Positions 53,480 to 63,700 of a stretch of DNA of 64,000 nucleotides are shown piece by piece. The translations under genes were made by a program, and so were the position numbers. Each line of letters opens with the position of its first letter. Position 1 is the stretch's first letter. The stretch comes from Paenarthrobacter sp. AR 02. Its GTDB lineage: Bacteria; Actinomycetota; Actinomycetes; Actinomycetales; Micrococcaceae. Where the stretch lies: assembly GCF_021538675.1 (NCBI RefSeq), contig NZ_JAJUKH010000002.1, positions 186,001 through 250,000 on the forward strand. Direction: 5' to 3'. A model generated the notes under the pieces. It was not told the DNA's origin. It saw only the letters and a program-made list of their open reading frames with translations, and searched no databases.

Positions 53480-54481
53480 ATGGCGTACACCGCCGAGAAT
53501 TGGCCCATCACCGCGGCCCTCCTGCAATTCCCCGGCACCGACGCCGAGGGAACACAGGTCAACGATGCCGACGCTTCAGTGTGGGCCTCCGTCCTCCAGG
53601 AAGTGAAGGACGCAGGTTTCGCGAACGCAGACCTCACCGACAGTTGGGTACGTCCCGGAGACCTCAGCAAAGAGCGCCTGGCGGAGTTCAAGCAGACCGC
53701 TGCCGAAGTGGGCATCGGCGTGCCCGTCATCTCCGCGATCCGCCGCAGCGTCATCCACCACACGGACTGGGCAGACAACCTCTCCTACAGCCACCGCACC
53801 ATCGACGCCGCCGCGGAGCTCGGATGCGAAGTAGTCTCCTTCGGCCTGCACCAGGCCATCACGCCGGAGCAGCAGAAACAGCTTTGGTTCTGGACCGTCG
53901 AGGGCTACAAGGACCCCGTGGGGGACAAGGAAGCCTGGGGCAACGCTGTCTCCCGTCTCCGTGAACTTGGCAAGCACGCCGCAGAGGCAGGCATCCTCCT
54001 CTCGCTGGAAATGTACGAGGACACGTACCTCGGCACTGCAGACTCCTCGGTCCAACTGGTCCAGGACATCGGCCTGGACAACGTGGGCCTCAACCCGGAC
54101 CTGGGCAACCTCATCCGCCTGCACCGCCCCATTGAGGATTGGCGCGAAATGGTGGCCAAGACCCTGCCCTACTCAAACTACTGGCACATGAAGAACTACA
54201 TCCGGGACGAAGACGTGGCCCGGGACAGCTACATCACCATGCCGGCTCCGATGGAGAGCGGGCTCATCAACTATCGCGAGGCTTTCAAATTCGCGCTGTC
54301 GGTTGGTTTCCAGGGCATCCTCTGCACCGAGCACTACGGCGGCGACGGTCTGAGCGTCACGGCCAGCAACCAGGACTACCTGCGCAGGCACGTCCTGCCG
54401 AAGTCCGACGGCTATGCACTGGGCACCAGCCAGGTAGCCCAGGGACGCCAGGAACCAGCCGCCCAGCTGGCAGGAGTCTAG
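53480..54481 (+). CDS. Xylose-isomerase-like TIM-barrel protein
   Basis: A 333-residue sugar phosphate isomerase/epimerase family protein. Candidate metal ligands are the Glu in LSLEMYED, the Asp and Asn in GLNPDLGN, the His in NYWHMKNY and the Glu in LCTEHYGG. Members of this fold include the 3-oxoisoapionate decarboxylase OiaC as well as isomerases. The frame is open from 53471, but the ATG at 53480 has AAGGAG 9 bases upstream. It is first in the operon and 3 bases before the kinase. A decarboxylase role giving a tetrulose is inferred from the neighbours, not from unique residues. Confidence 0.82.
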   Translation: MAYTAENWPITAALLQFPGTDAEGTQVNDADASVWASVLQEVKDAGFANADLTDSWVRPGDLSKERLAEFKQTAAEVGIGVPVISAIRRSVIHHTDWADNLSYSHRTIDAAAELGCEVVSFGLHQAITPEQQKQLWFWTVEGYKDPVGDKEAWGNAVSRLRELGKHAAEAGILLSLEMYEDTYLGTADSSVQLVQDIGLDNVGLNPDLGNLIRLHRPIEDWREMVAKTLPYSNYWHMKNYIRDEDVARDSYITMPAPMESGLINYREAFKFALSVGFQGILCTEHYGGDGLSVTASNQDYLRRHVLPKSDGYALGTSQVAQGRQEPAAQLAGV

Positions 54482-54484
54482 GAA

Positions 54485-56233
54485 ATGACACAGATTTTCG
54501 ACAACCCGGCGGACTTCGCCGACGAAGCGCTGGACGGCTTTGTTGCCGCCAACCGTGGCTACGTCGCCCGGGTGGACGGCGGTGTGGTCCGCTCCACCGA
54601 AGTTCCGTCCGGCCAGGTAGCACTGGTGGTCGGCGGCGGTTCGGGTCACTACCCGGCCTTCGCCGGTCTGGTCGGCCCCGGCCTGGCAACTGGCTCCGCA
54701 TGCGGCAACATGTTCGCTTCACCGGCAGCCGGACAGGTGTACCGGGTGGCCAAGGCAGCCAACGCCGGAGGCGGTGTCCTCCTGAGCTACGGCAACTACG
54801 CCGGCGACGTCCTCCACTTCGGCCAAGCCCAGCTGCGGCTTAACGCCGAGGGCATCGAAACCCGCACCGTCACGGTCACCGACGACATCGCCAGCGCTCC
54901 CATCGACCAGCTAGAGAAACGCCGTGGGATCGCCGGAGACCTCACGGTCTTCAAGATCGCAGGAGCTGCGGCCGAAGCGGGACTGGACCTTGACGACGTC
55001 GAGCGTTTGGCCATCAGGACCAACTACCGCACGCGTTCGCTCGGCGTGGCCTTCGACGGCTGCACGTTGCCCGGTGCCAAGGATCCGCTGTTCCATGTGC
55101 CTTCCGGGCAGATGTCCTTGGGGCTCGGTATCCACGGCGAACCAGGAATCTCCGAGCACCCCATGCCCACGGCATCCGAGCTTGCCGAACTCCTGGTGTC
55201 AAAGCTGCTCGCTGACAAGCCCGAGGACGCCGGCGACCGCGTGGTCGCCATCGTCAACGGACTGGGCACCGTGAAATACGACGAACTCTTCCTGCTCTTT
55301 GGCAAGGTCGAGAAGCTCCTCACCGCTGCCGGACTCACGGTGGTGGAACCCGAATGCGGTGAGCTGGTGACCAGCCTGGACATGTCCGGCCTCTCGCTCA
55401 CGCTCCTGTGGTTGGACGAGGAACTGGAACAGTACTGGGCTGCGCCCGCCGATACCCCGGCGTTCCGCAAGGGAAGCATGGCCCCGCGCGCACCCCGTGC
55501 CGAGGCCACAGTCGACGACGCCGGGATAGCCGACGTGGAACAGCCCACCGCGGCGGCCGCGGAACTCGGGCGGCAGGCCGTAGCCATCCTCGCCCAGGTG
55601 CGGGATGTGGTGGTGGAGCACGAGGAGGAACTCGGAAAGCTGGACGCCATCGCCGGAGACGGCGACCATGGCATCGGCATGCGCCGCGGTGTCGACGCGG
55701 CCGCTTCGGCCGGGGAGGCCGCAACTGGTTCGTCCGTGGCCCGCGTTCTGACCTCGGCCGGCGAAGCCTGGAGCGAGCGGGCCGGTGGGACGTCGGGCGC
55801 GCTGTGGGGGTCTGCAGTGATCGCAGCCGGGCAGTCGCTGGGCAACCGTGACAGCTACGCGTCGGAGGACGCAGCCGCAGCAGTGAAGGCCTTCGTGCGT
55901 GCCATTACCGAACTCGGCAAAGCCGACCCCGGTGACAAGACCATGGTGGACGCGCTCCTGCCGTTCCGGGACACCTTCCTGGCAGAGCTCGACGGCGGTG
56001 CTCCCGTTGACCGGGCGCTGGCAGTCGCCGCCGCGGCGGCCGAGTCCGCTGCCGCCGGGACCGCTGAACTGAGGCCGCTGAAGGGCCGTGCCCGTCCGCT
56101 CGCCGAAAAGAGCCTCGGCCATCCCGATCCCGGCGCGGTCTCCTTCGGACTGATCGTCACAAGAATCTCCAGCCACATCGATTCACTACTGGCCGCCGCC
56201 ACTTCCGCGGCCCCGGCCGGAAACGGAGCCTGA
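54485..56233 (+). CDS. Fused DhaK-DhaL kinase, probable erythrulose kinase
   Basis: A 582-residue ATP-dependent kinase. The DhaK half (1-330) has [10 protein letters not shown] (50-59) and the His that covalently binds the ketone in [10 protein letters not shown] (His217). The DhaL half (about 365-580) has AGDGDHG (near 391), whose Asp residues bind Mg-ATP. This DhaKL layout is shared by dihydroxyacetone kinases and by the erythrulose kinases LerK and DerK of tetritol catabolism. The next genes are RpiB and TIM-family isomerases, as in that pathway, so L- or D-erythrulose is the likely substrate. It starts 3 bases after the TIM-barrel gene. Confidence 0.83.
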   Translation: MTQIFDNPADFADEALDGFVAANRGYVARVDGGVVRSTEVPSGQVALVVGGGSGHYPAFAGLVGPGLATGSACGNMFASPAAGQVYRVAKAANAGGGVLLSYGNYAGDVLHFGQAQLRLNAEGIETRTVTVTDDIASAPIDQLEKRRGIAGDLTVFKIAGAAAEAGLDLDDVERLAIRTNYRTRSLGVAFDGCTLPGAKDPLFHVPSGQMSLGLGIHGEPGISEHPMPTASELAELLVSKLLADKPEDAGDRVVAIVNGLGTVKYDELFLLFGKVEKLLTAAGLTVVEPECGELVTSLDMSGLSLTLLWLDEELEQYWAAPADTPAFRKGSMAPRAPRAEATVDDAGIADVEQPTAAAAELGRQAVAILAQVRDVVVEHEEELGKLDAIAGDGDHGIGMRRGVDAAASAGEAATGSSVARVLTSAGEAWSERAGGTSGALWGSAVIAAGQSLGNRDSYASEDAAAAVKAFVRAITELGKADPGDKTMVDALLPFRDTFLAELDGGAPVDRALAVAAAAAESAAAGTAELRPLKGRARPLAEKSLGHPDPGAVSFGLIVTRISSHIDSLLAAATSAAPAGNGA

Positions 56234-56235
56234 AC

Positions 56236-56718
56236 ATGAGCAACAACCGAGGCTGGCGCATCGTCGTCGGCAATGATGAAGCCGGCGTTGAGTACAAGCA
56301 GGCACTCCTGGCCCTCCTGGAAGCGGATCCGCGTGTTGCGTCCGTGGCAGACGTGGGAGTGGGCTTTAACGATTCCACGGCTTACCCGCATGTTGCCGTC
56401 GATGCCGCCCGCAAGGTGGCCGCGGGCGAAGCAGACCGGGCGCTGCTGATCTGTGGCACCGGACTGGGCGTGGCCATCGCGGCCAACAAAGTGCCCGGCA
56501 TCCGTGCGGTAACCGCCCACGACAGCTACTCCGTGGAGCGGTCCGTCCTCAGCAACAATGCGCAGGTCCTGACGCTCGGCCAGCGGGTGATTGGCTTGGA
56601 ACTGGCCAAGAAGCTCGTAGGGGAGTGGCTGGACCACCGCTTCGACCAAACCTCATCCTCCGCCGCGAAGGTGGACGCCATCTGCTCCTATGAGCCCGAC
56701 TACACGAAGGCAGTCTGA
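56236..56718 (+). CDS. RpiB/LacAB-family isomerase, probable D-erythrulose 4-phosphate isomerase
   Basis: A 160-residue sugar phosphate isomerase. The RpiB core is clear: [20 protein letters not shown], then [15 protein letters not shown], with the active-site Cys in CGTG. RpiB converts ribose 5-phosphate and ribulose 5-phosphate. The related DerI of mycobacterial tetritol catabolism acts on D-erythrulose 4-phosphate. The next-door erythrulose-type kinase and TIM-family isomerase favour that reaction. It begins 2 bases after the kinase. Confidence 0.82.
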   Translation: MSNNRGWRIVVGNDEAGVEYKQALLALLEADPRVASVADVGVGFNDSTAYPHVAVDAARKVAAGEADRALLICGTGLGVAIAANKVPGIRAVTAHDSYSVERSVLSNNAQVLTLGQRVIGLELAKKLVGEWLDHRFDQTSSSAAKVDAICSYEPDYTKAV

Positions 56719-56720
56719 CC

Positions 56721-57710
56721 ATGACCATTTCTGAAGCAAACGCAGGCCCGGCCAGTAACGCAGCCCGGAAGATCGCCGTCGTCGGTTCCGGCTACATGGG
56801 CGGCGGCATCGCCCAGGTCCTGGCCCTCGGTGGAGCGCGCGTGGCGCTGGCCGATGTTTCCGCCGAAGTGGCGCAGAAGAACTACGACCGGTTGTTGGAG
56901 GAATCGGAGCAGTTCATCGCCGACGGACTTTTCCCGGCCGGGTCCACGGAAATCCTCAAGCAGAACCTGTGGGCTGCCAAGGACATTGAGGAAGCCGTGG
57001 CCGATGCCGACTTCATCGAAGAAGCCGTCCCTGAGGTTCTGGAGATCAAGCACCAGACCCTTTCGCGGATCAGCGCCGCGGCCCGGCCGGATGCCCTGAT
57101 CGGCTCGAACACGTCCACCATTTCCATTGCGGACCTGGCCGAAGCCGTGATCAACCCCGAGCGCTTCCTGGGTGTCCACTTCTCCAACCCGTCGCCGTTC
57201 ATTCCCGGCGTCGAGATCATCCCTCACGCTGAAACCTCTGCCGCAACAGTGTCCGCCTCCCGCGACCTCGTCCACGCAGCCGGCAAGCAGACCGCCGTCG
57301 TGAAGGACGTCACCGGGTTTGTCCTGAACCGCCTGCAGTACGCGCTGTTCCACGAGGCGGCCCAACTGGTCGAGCAGGGGATCGCAACAGCGGACGACGT
57401 CGACACCCTGGTGCGTACGACCTTCGGCTTCCGCTTGCCGTTCTTCGGTCCGTTCGCCATAGCCGACATGGCCGGTTTGGATGTGTACAACTTCTGCTAC
57501 AAGTCGCTGCAAACGGGCTTCCCGGAGCGCTTCGCGACGCCGAAGATCCTCTCGGACCTGGTCGAGGCAGGCAAGCTGGGCACCAAGACCGGCTCGGGCT
57601 TCCTCAACGTACCCGCCGAGCGGACCCCGGAGCTCATCGCCTATCGCAATAAGGCCTACGTGGCCATGCAGAAGCTCATTGAAGAGCTTGGCCCGGCCCC
57701 CATCAACTAA
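56721..57710 (+). CDS. 3-Hydroxyacyl-CoA-dehydrogenase-like hydroxyacid dehydrogenase
   Basis: A 329-residue NAD-dependent dehydrogenase. GSGYMGGGIAQ (about 18-28) is the dinucleotide loop. The catalytic His is in LGVHFSNPSPFIPGVEI, and ALIGSNTSTISIADLA is the conserved Asn/Ser region. C-terminal helices match the HCDH domain. In this family are fatty-acid enzymes and L-gulonate 3-dehydrogenase, which oxidises the C3 hydroxyl of a sugar acid. No fatty acid genes are near. In this operon the second role is more likely. It begins 2 bases after the RpiB-like gene. Confidence 0.8.
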   Translation: MTISEANAGPASNAARKIAVVGSGYMGGGIAQVLALGGARVALADVSAEVAQKNYDRLLEESEQFIADGLFPAGSTEILKQNLWAAKDIEEAVADADFIEEAVPEVLEIKHQTLSRISAAARPDALIGSNTSTISIADLAEAVINPERFLGVHFSNPSPFIPGVEIIPHAETSAATVSASRDLVHAAGKQTAVVKDVTGFVLNRLQYALFHEAAQLVEQGIATADDVDTLVRTTFGFRLPFFGPFAIADMAGLDVYNFCYKSLQTGFPERFATPKILSDLVEAGKLGTKTGSGFLNVPAERTPELIAYRNKAYVAMQKLIEELGPAPIN

Positions 57711-57730
57711 CACTTCACAGGAGAAGACCC

Positions 57731-58495
57731 ATGACTTTCCCAGAATCACGCACCGCAATTGTCACCGGCGCAGTGTCCGAGCGCGGCATCGGCCGGGCCA
57801 CCGTCAACTACCTGGCGGCCCAGGGCTGGAACATCGGCATCATCGACCTTGACGACGCTGCTTGCAAGCTCGCTGCCAAGGAAATCGCCGCAGAATTCGG
57901 CGTGCAGGCCCATGGCGTGGGCGCGAACGTGGCCAGCGAAGCCGAAGTCCGCGCGGCCATTGACGAACTCGAGGCTGAACTGCCGCAGATCGTCGCCCTG
58001 GCCAACGTTGCCGGTGTCAGCTCGCCCATCGGCTACCTTGAACTTGACCCGGCTGAGTGGGACCGGGTCCTCAACATCAACCTCAACGGTGTCCACTACG
58101 CAACCCGCCGCGTGGCTGAATCCATGGTCAAGAACCGGATCGGCCGGATCGTGAACATCTCCTCCGTTTCCGCGCAACGCGGCGGCGGCACCTTCTCCAA
58201 GACCCCGTACTCGGTAGCCAAGGCCGGCGTCATCGGCCTGACCCGGGCAACAGCCCGCGAACTGGGCGAGTACGACATCACCGTCAACGCCATCTCTCCC
58301 GGCCCCATCGACACCGACATCATGGGCGGCACGCTGAGCCAGGAGCGCAAGGACGAACTCACCAAGGACCTCGTGGTGAACCGGGTGGGCTCCACCCGGG
58401 ACATCGCCGCCGCCATCGCCTTCCTCATCAGCGAGGACTCCGGATACATCTCCGGCCAGACGCTGAATGTGGATGGCGGACTATACATGCACTAG
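57731..58495 (+). CDS. SDR-family oxidoreductase
   Basis: A 254-residue short-chain dehydrogenase. VTGAVSERGIGRATVNYLA has the TGxxxxxGIG motif, NVAGVSS the N-AG motif, IVNISSVSAQ the catalytic Ser, and TPYSVAKAG the Tyr-x3-Lys pair. It probably interconverts a polyol or hydroxy acid and its ketone using NAD(P). The substrate may be a tetritol or sugar acid. GGAGAAG lies upstream of the ATG. It is part of the same operon. Confidence 0.87.
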   Translation: MTFPESRTAIVTGAVSERGIGRATVNYLAAQGWNIGIIDLDDAACKLAAKEIAAEFGVQAHGVGANVASEAEVRAAIDELEAELPQIVALANVAGVSSPIGYLELDPAEWDRVLNINLNGVHYATRRVAESMVKNRIGRIVNISSVSAQRGGGTFSKTPYSVAKAGVIGLTRATARELGEYDITVNAISPGPIDTDIMGGTLSQERKDELTKDLVVNRVGSTRDIAAAIAFLISEDSGYISGQTLNVDGGLYMH

Positions 58496-58502
58496 AACAG
58501 CC

Positions 58503-58595
58503 ATGCGGACCTGGACCAGAGAACGCAAGATCTACCTTGCCGTGGGCATTCTCGCCTGCGCCGTGGGCATGGTGCTCATTTTCTTCCCGCGCTGA
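58503..58595 (+). CDS. Predicted 30-residue single-helix peptide
   Basis: A short open frame (MRTWTRERKI, then a hydrophobic stretch AVGILACAVGMVLIFF, ending PR) lies 7 bases after the SDR stop and 45 bases before the transporter start. It has a positively charged N-terminus and a single helix. No ribosome site is visible, so it would rely on coupling. Reported because the position within the operon and helix are clear. Conservation is untested. Confidence 0.4.
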   Translation: MRTWTRERKIYLAVGILACAVGMVLIFFPR

Positions 58596-58640
58596 TAGCG
58601 CCGCACCCATCAATTTGCTGTCACTCAAAGAGGAGTTTCA

Positions 58641-59990
58641 ATGTCAGTAACCGCCAATTCCACCAAGGAGTTGCTGGATACGCCGGTCCTCAAATCGGCG
58701 ATCTCCAAAGCATCCCGTCGGCTCATGCCGATGCTTGTCATCCTGTACGTGGTGGCTTTCCTGGACCGTACCAATGTCGGCTTCGCCGAAGCTGCGCTGG
58801 AAGTGGACAAGGGCATCACAGCAGGGGCCTACGCCCTGGGTGCCGGTATCTTCTTCATCGGCTACGCCCTGTTTGAAATCCCCAGCAACCTGCTGCTCAC
58901 CAAGTTCGGTGCCAAAGTGTGGCTGGCACGTATTGCGATCACGTGGGGCATCGTGTCGGCCTGCTTCGCGTTCGTGCAGGGCGAGACGTCCTTCATCATC
59001 CTTCGATTCCTGCTGGGTGTTACCGAAGCAGGTTTGTTCCCCGGCGTCATCATGTTCCTCGCGGCCTGGTTCCCCAACAAGGTCCGCGTGAAGATGTTCG
59101 CCATCTTCTACCTGGCCCAGCCGTTCTCGCAGATGATGGGCGCGCCGCTGTCCGGTTGGCTCATCAACATCGGCGACCAGGTTCCCGGCGTCGCAGGCTG
59201 GCAGGTCATGTTCTTCGTTGAAGGCATGCTCGCCGTCCTGGCCGGTGTGGCAGCCTACTTCTTCCTCATCAACAGTCCGCAGGACGCCAAGTTCCTCTCG
59301 AAAGAGGAAAAGAAGGCCTTGTCAGACGTCATGGCACTGGAAGACACGGTCAAGGAAGAAACAGGTCCCAAGGGCGTGCTGGCTTCCATGCGCAACGGCA
59401 AGGTCTGGTACTTCACCGTCATCTACTTCTGCCTGCAGATCGCCGTCTACGGTGTCACCTTCTACCTCCCGCAGCAGGTGGCTCAGCTCACCGGCCAAAA
59501 GGTGGGCCTGGCTGTTGGCCTGATGGCTGCCATTCCGTGGTTCTTTGGCATCTTCGCCTGCTACTTCATTGGCAAAGCGGCCAACACTGTTGCGCGCCGA
59601 CGCCGCTGGGGCACCGCGCTGTTTGTCTCCACTGGCCTGTGCATCTTCGGCTCCGCCTGGGCTGGTGCCAACCACTTGCCGGCCATCGGCATCATCTTCA
59701 TCACTCTGGCGGTGTGCAGCTTCCTGGCGACGGGCCCCATCTGCTGGTCATACCCGACGGCGTTCCTCACCGGGACCGCGGCCGCTGCTGGTATCGGGCT
59801 GATCAACTCGCTCGGAAACCTGGGCGGATTCGTGGCACCAATCCTGCGGACTACCGTCAACGAGGTCACGGCTTCGGACACCGGCACCATGGGTGTCTAC
59901 GCCTTGGGTGTTCTGCCGTTCGTGGCGGCACTGATGATGTTTGGCACCCGCGCCTTCACCAACAAAGCCGACGAACTGCTGGGCAAGTAG
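58641..59990 (+). CDS. MFS transporter, ACS (anion:cation symporter) family
   Basis: A 449-residue 12-helix permease. The start has VAFLDRTNVGFAEAAL, the DRTN motif of the ACS family (as in hexuronate, galactonate and tartrate transporters), and FIGYALFEIPSNLLLTKFGA. It therefore most likely imports an organic acid such as a sugar acid, using protons. GAGGAG lies 5 bases before the ATG. It is in the operon with tetrulose enzymes, and its type suggests an acid substrate enters the pathway. Confidence 0.85.
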   Translation: MSVTANSTKELLDTPVLKSAISKASRRLMPMLVILYVVAFLDRTNVGFAEAALEVDKGITAGAYALGAGIFFIGYALFEIPSNLLLTKFGAKVWLARIAITWGIVSACFAFVQGETSFIILRFLLGVTEAGLFPGVIMFLAAWFPNKVRVKMFAIFYLAQPFSQMMGAPLSGWLINIGDQVPGVAGWQVMFFVEGMLAVLAGVAAYFFLINSPQDAKFLSKEEKKALSDVMALEDTVKEETGPKGVLASMRNGKVWYFTVIYFCLQIAVYGVTFYLPQQVAQLTGQKVGLAVGLMAAIPWFFGIFACYFIGKAANTVARRRRWGTALFVSTGLCIFGSAWAGANHLPAIGIIFITLAVCSFLATGPICWSYPTAFLTGTAAAAGIGLINSLGNLGGFVAPILRTTVNEVTASDTGTMGVYALGVLPFVAALMMFGTRAFTNKADELLGK

Positions 59991-59993
59991 AAA

Positions 59994-60797
59994 ATGCGCC
60001 CAGCTGCCTCCTCACCTTCGCCTGACGTCCTTTACATAGGGGTCAGCACCAAGATGTACATGGGCTACGCGCATTCCCTGGCGTGGTTGGAGCAGTTGGT
60101 TGCTGAAGTCGACGCCCGCCCGGCCCTTGCGGCCGGGCGGGTGGTCCCGTTTGTGATCCCGTCGTTTCCTGTATTGCCCGCCGCGACCGCGATGACGGCA
60201 GGTACTCCTCTGCTGCTCGGCGCGCAGAATTGCGGATGGGCCGACGGGCCATGGACAGGGGAAGTCTCTCCCTCCATGCTGGCTGAGCTCGGTGTGGGCC
60301 TTGTTGAGGTCGGCCACGCGGAACGGCGGCGGCACTTCGCCGAAGACGACCGTGTGGTGGCGCTTAAGGTCACTGCCGCTGTCGATGCTGGCCTCACTCC
60401 GCTGTTGTGCGTGGGGGAGCCTGACATGGTGGAACCGGAGACGGCCGCAGAAACAGTGTTTCGGCAGATCACGTCAGCGGTGTCCGCCGACTGGTCAGCG
60501 GCCGCCAAACTGGTTATTGCGTATGAACCAGTCTGGGCGATTGGTGCCCCCGAGTCGGCGTCCGCCGCCTATGTTTCCCGCGTGGTGGCTGCCTTGCGGG
60601 ATTGGCTCGGTCAGCAGGGACTGGGCGGGCTACCCATCATTTATGGGGGATCAGCCAAGCCGGGGCTGCTGCCTCAACTTACCGGGGTTTCCGGGCTCTT
60701 CCTGGGCCGCTTTGCGCACGACGCCACGAACTTCGGCCTTGTGCTGGACGAAGCATTGCGTTTGAGTACGGCAGAGGTCCTTAACGGGCCTCTGTAG
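59994..60797 (+). CDS. TIM-family isomerase, probable L-erythrulose 1-phosphate isomerase
   Basis: A 267-residue triosephosphate-isomerase fold. The catalytic Lys lies in GVSTKMYMGY, the His in VEVGHAERR and the Glu in AYEPVWAIGA; the phosphate loop IYGGSAKPG is present. TKMY at the first motif is typical of LerI-type enzymes rather than of glycolytic TIM, which has NWKMN. In tetritol catabolism it converts L-erythrulose 1-phosphate to D-erythrulose 4-phosphate. It is the last gene of the operon. Its 3' end overlaps the convergent nuclease/helicase gene by 17 bases. Confidence 0.82.
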   Translation: MRPAASSPSPDVLYIGVSTKMYMGYAHSLAWLEQLVAEVDARPALAAGRVVPFVIPSFPVLPAATAMTAGTPLLLGAQNCGWADGPWTGEVSPSMLAELGVGLVEVGHAERRRHFAEDDRVVALKVTAAVDAGLTPLLCVGEPDMVEPETAAETVFRQITSAVSADWSAAAKLVIAYEPVWAIGAPESASAAYVSRVVAALRDWLGQQGLGGLPIIYGGSAKPGLLPQLTGVSGLFLGRFAHDATNFGLVLDEALRLSTAEVLNGPL

Positions 60798-63700
60798 GGT
60801 CGTCAGCTGTGCTCACACTCCGCTGGCACAGGGCAACGAAACCGCCCAGATTCTCCAGTCCCTCCGGATGGGTGGGGAGGTAGTTGGTCAGTTCAGGCGA
60901 ACGCACGACGACGGCCCGCCACTTGCCGCGGGACACCGCCACATTGATCCGGTTGCGCAAGAGCAGGAACTCCATGCCCCGGCGAACCTCGGCCGCTGCC
61001 GAGGCGGCCATGGACACGATGACCACCGGTGCTTCCTGCCCTTGGAACTTGTCCACTGTTCCCACCCGTACGTGGAGAAGGCCGGCGGCCCGGAGCTCAT
61101 GCTTGATGAGTTGGACCTGGGCGTTGTAAGCCGCGACCACCAGAATGTCGGATTCCTGCAGTGGCTTCGGCTCCGGGGCTTGCGAGGGGTCCAGCCATTC
61201 CAGTCCCAAATGGGCTTGGACTTGCCTGACCACTTCGGCGGCTTCTTCGGGCGAATTGCTCGAGTTCCCGGTGTGCGGGACATAGACGCAGGAGATCCCC
61301 GGACTCGCCCCTTCCAAGTGGCGTTCCTTGGCGGCTGGCGCTGCCTCGAGCCGGTTGTCGTACGAGAGCTCTGAGACTGCGCTGCACAGTTCGGGATGCA
61401 TGCGCCAGGACAGGGCCAGGAAGTAGCCCAGTTCCCGCGGCAAGGTGTTGTAGCCATCGGACAGCCAGCCAAGCGCCGACTCGTCGACGGGTTCGGGATG
61501 TTTGCCCTGCGTGACCTGCGGCAGCTGCTGCGGATCGCCCAGGAGCAGGAGCCGTTTGGCTGCACGACTTACTGCCATGGTGTTAGCCAGGGAGAATTGG
61601 CCTGCTTCGTCGATGACCAGCAAATCCAAGGAACCGGCCGGGACCTCCTTGCCAACCATGGTCCAGGCCGTCCCGCCGATCAATGCTCCGCCCGGCTTGG
61701 CGAGCAAGTCCTCGACGTTGCCTTTCCCGCAGTGCATCCATGGCACGGGGTTATCGTGCTTGACTTCCTTGGCAACCTGCCGGGGGTCCAACCCTGCTTT
61801 CTCCACTGCGGCGCACAGCATGTTTTCCACCACGGCGTGCGACTGCGCCACGACGCCCACCTTCCAGCCTTTGGCTACGAGCCGTGCCAGGACGTGGGCA
61901 CCCACGTGGGTCTTCCCACTCCCCGGAGGTCCCTGCACGGCAAGGTAGGAATCGTCCAGGTCGGTTACGGCCGCAGTGATGGCGTCAATGTATCCGTCAG
62001 GCCCGGATTCCACGCGAGGCAGAGCGTCCAGGCTCCGTAGCTTGGGCGGCCTTCTCCGCACCAGGTCCAAGGCCGGGTCCTGTGGCCAGTCCGGCAGGGC
62101 GTCCTTGAGCTGTGTTGCCAGCGCGGCGAGGGCGGCCCGCTGGCCTTTCGTAGCAATGGGCGGATCGGGGGTCAGGGCAATGGGCAGTTGGCTGAACGCA
62201 CTGGAGTCCTTGCGAAGGCCTTCAGTGATGGTGACCGTTTCGAAGTCCTGGTCCTCGCCAACCTCGGTGACCAGGGTACCGTTCCAGCCGGCACGGCCCA
62301 GCACAGCCGATTCTTTCCCCTGCAAGCCGTCCGGAAGGGGCGAGCCATACATTCTGAAGTACTTCTTGCCGGCCTCGAGTCCTGCTCCGTCCCCCGAGCG
62401 GCCATAGAGCTTCACCGTCCGCGCTGGGTTGCTCCGGGGTGTCGGCTTGGCCCAGTCCTGGAGCAGCTCAGCGTGATCCACCACAAAGAGATCACGCTCA
62501 TCCGGCCACTGCGAGGTGGGCTTTTCCAGTCGGTCGAAGTGCCCCCACCAATGCTGCTTGTCCTCGCGGCGGTGGTAGCCCACTCCAGCTGCGACGATGC
62601 CAATGGCGCGCGCGTCCGCGGTGGATTTCCCATCCTCCGGTAGGTCGGCCACGTAATCGAACAGGGACTTTTCTTCCGGGGCTGGTTCGTACTTCTCGGG
62701 TTCGGTATCAGTCGGAGCTGCCTCGTCGGATCCGCCGACCGGCTGGATGGAGCGTTCGGCAGCCCGCTCCAGCAACCAGTTGCGAAGCTCCAGGGTTGAG
62801 AGGCAGTCGTATTCGTTGTAGTCCCGGATGCCCTCGAGGATTGCCGCCGCAGCGTCTGCTTCGCCAGTGTCCCGCGCCGTGCAGAAGTCCGCGTAGGCAA
62901 CCACGGAGGCACCGGCGTCGGTGACGTCCCCGGATCGCAGATGCTGGCCCATGTACAGCGGTTCCAGTTTCTTGATGCTGTACGAGTTCTCGGAGACCCG
63001 GATGCTGTGCCGGACGGTGTCGTAAAGGTCCACCAGGACGCCCTCGCGCAGGAGGTCGTCGACGGCGGATTCGCCCACCACGTGCGTCAGGGAAAGGTTC
63101 CTGAGGGCCGTCTTTTCGTAGGCCGCGTAGTGGTAGATGTGCATCCCCGGATACTGTGCGCGGCGTTTGGCCACGTAGTCCAGGAAAGCCACGAACGCGT
63201 GGCCTTCCTCGGCACGCGAGTGCGCCCAGAACGGCTTGAAGACCGGGGTGCCCCCAGATTCCGCTGGATTCTCGATGACGCCGAAAAGGTACTCAAGCCC
63301 CCACTTCCCGGTGACAGGGTCCTGCCAGAGGGGGTCGCCTTCGAAGTCGAAGAAGATATCGCCCGGGTCCGGCACGGGGAGCCTGCCCAGAGTGTTGTCG
63401 GGAAGCACTGTGTAACTCACTGACTTGGCTTCGCCGGACTTGTCCGTGTAATTGACCGTTCCATCCGGTGTGCCTGTGCCGGTCTGCAGCTGGGCTTGCT
63501 CCCGGAGCCTGAGGAACATCGGGTCGCCGTCGGCAGGAGATGCTGCCAGTTGGTCGATAGTGGCGATCCCGGCCTCGATCAGTTTCTTCCGCCGGCTGAT
63601 GCGCATTCCTGCCACCATCAGGAGGTCCCGGTGGAGCTGGACCTGCTCTGCACAGTAGTCGCAGCGGCCGCATGCGGAGTAGCGGGCGTCACCCCATTCG

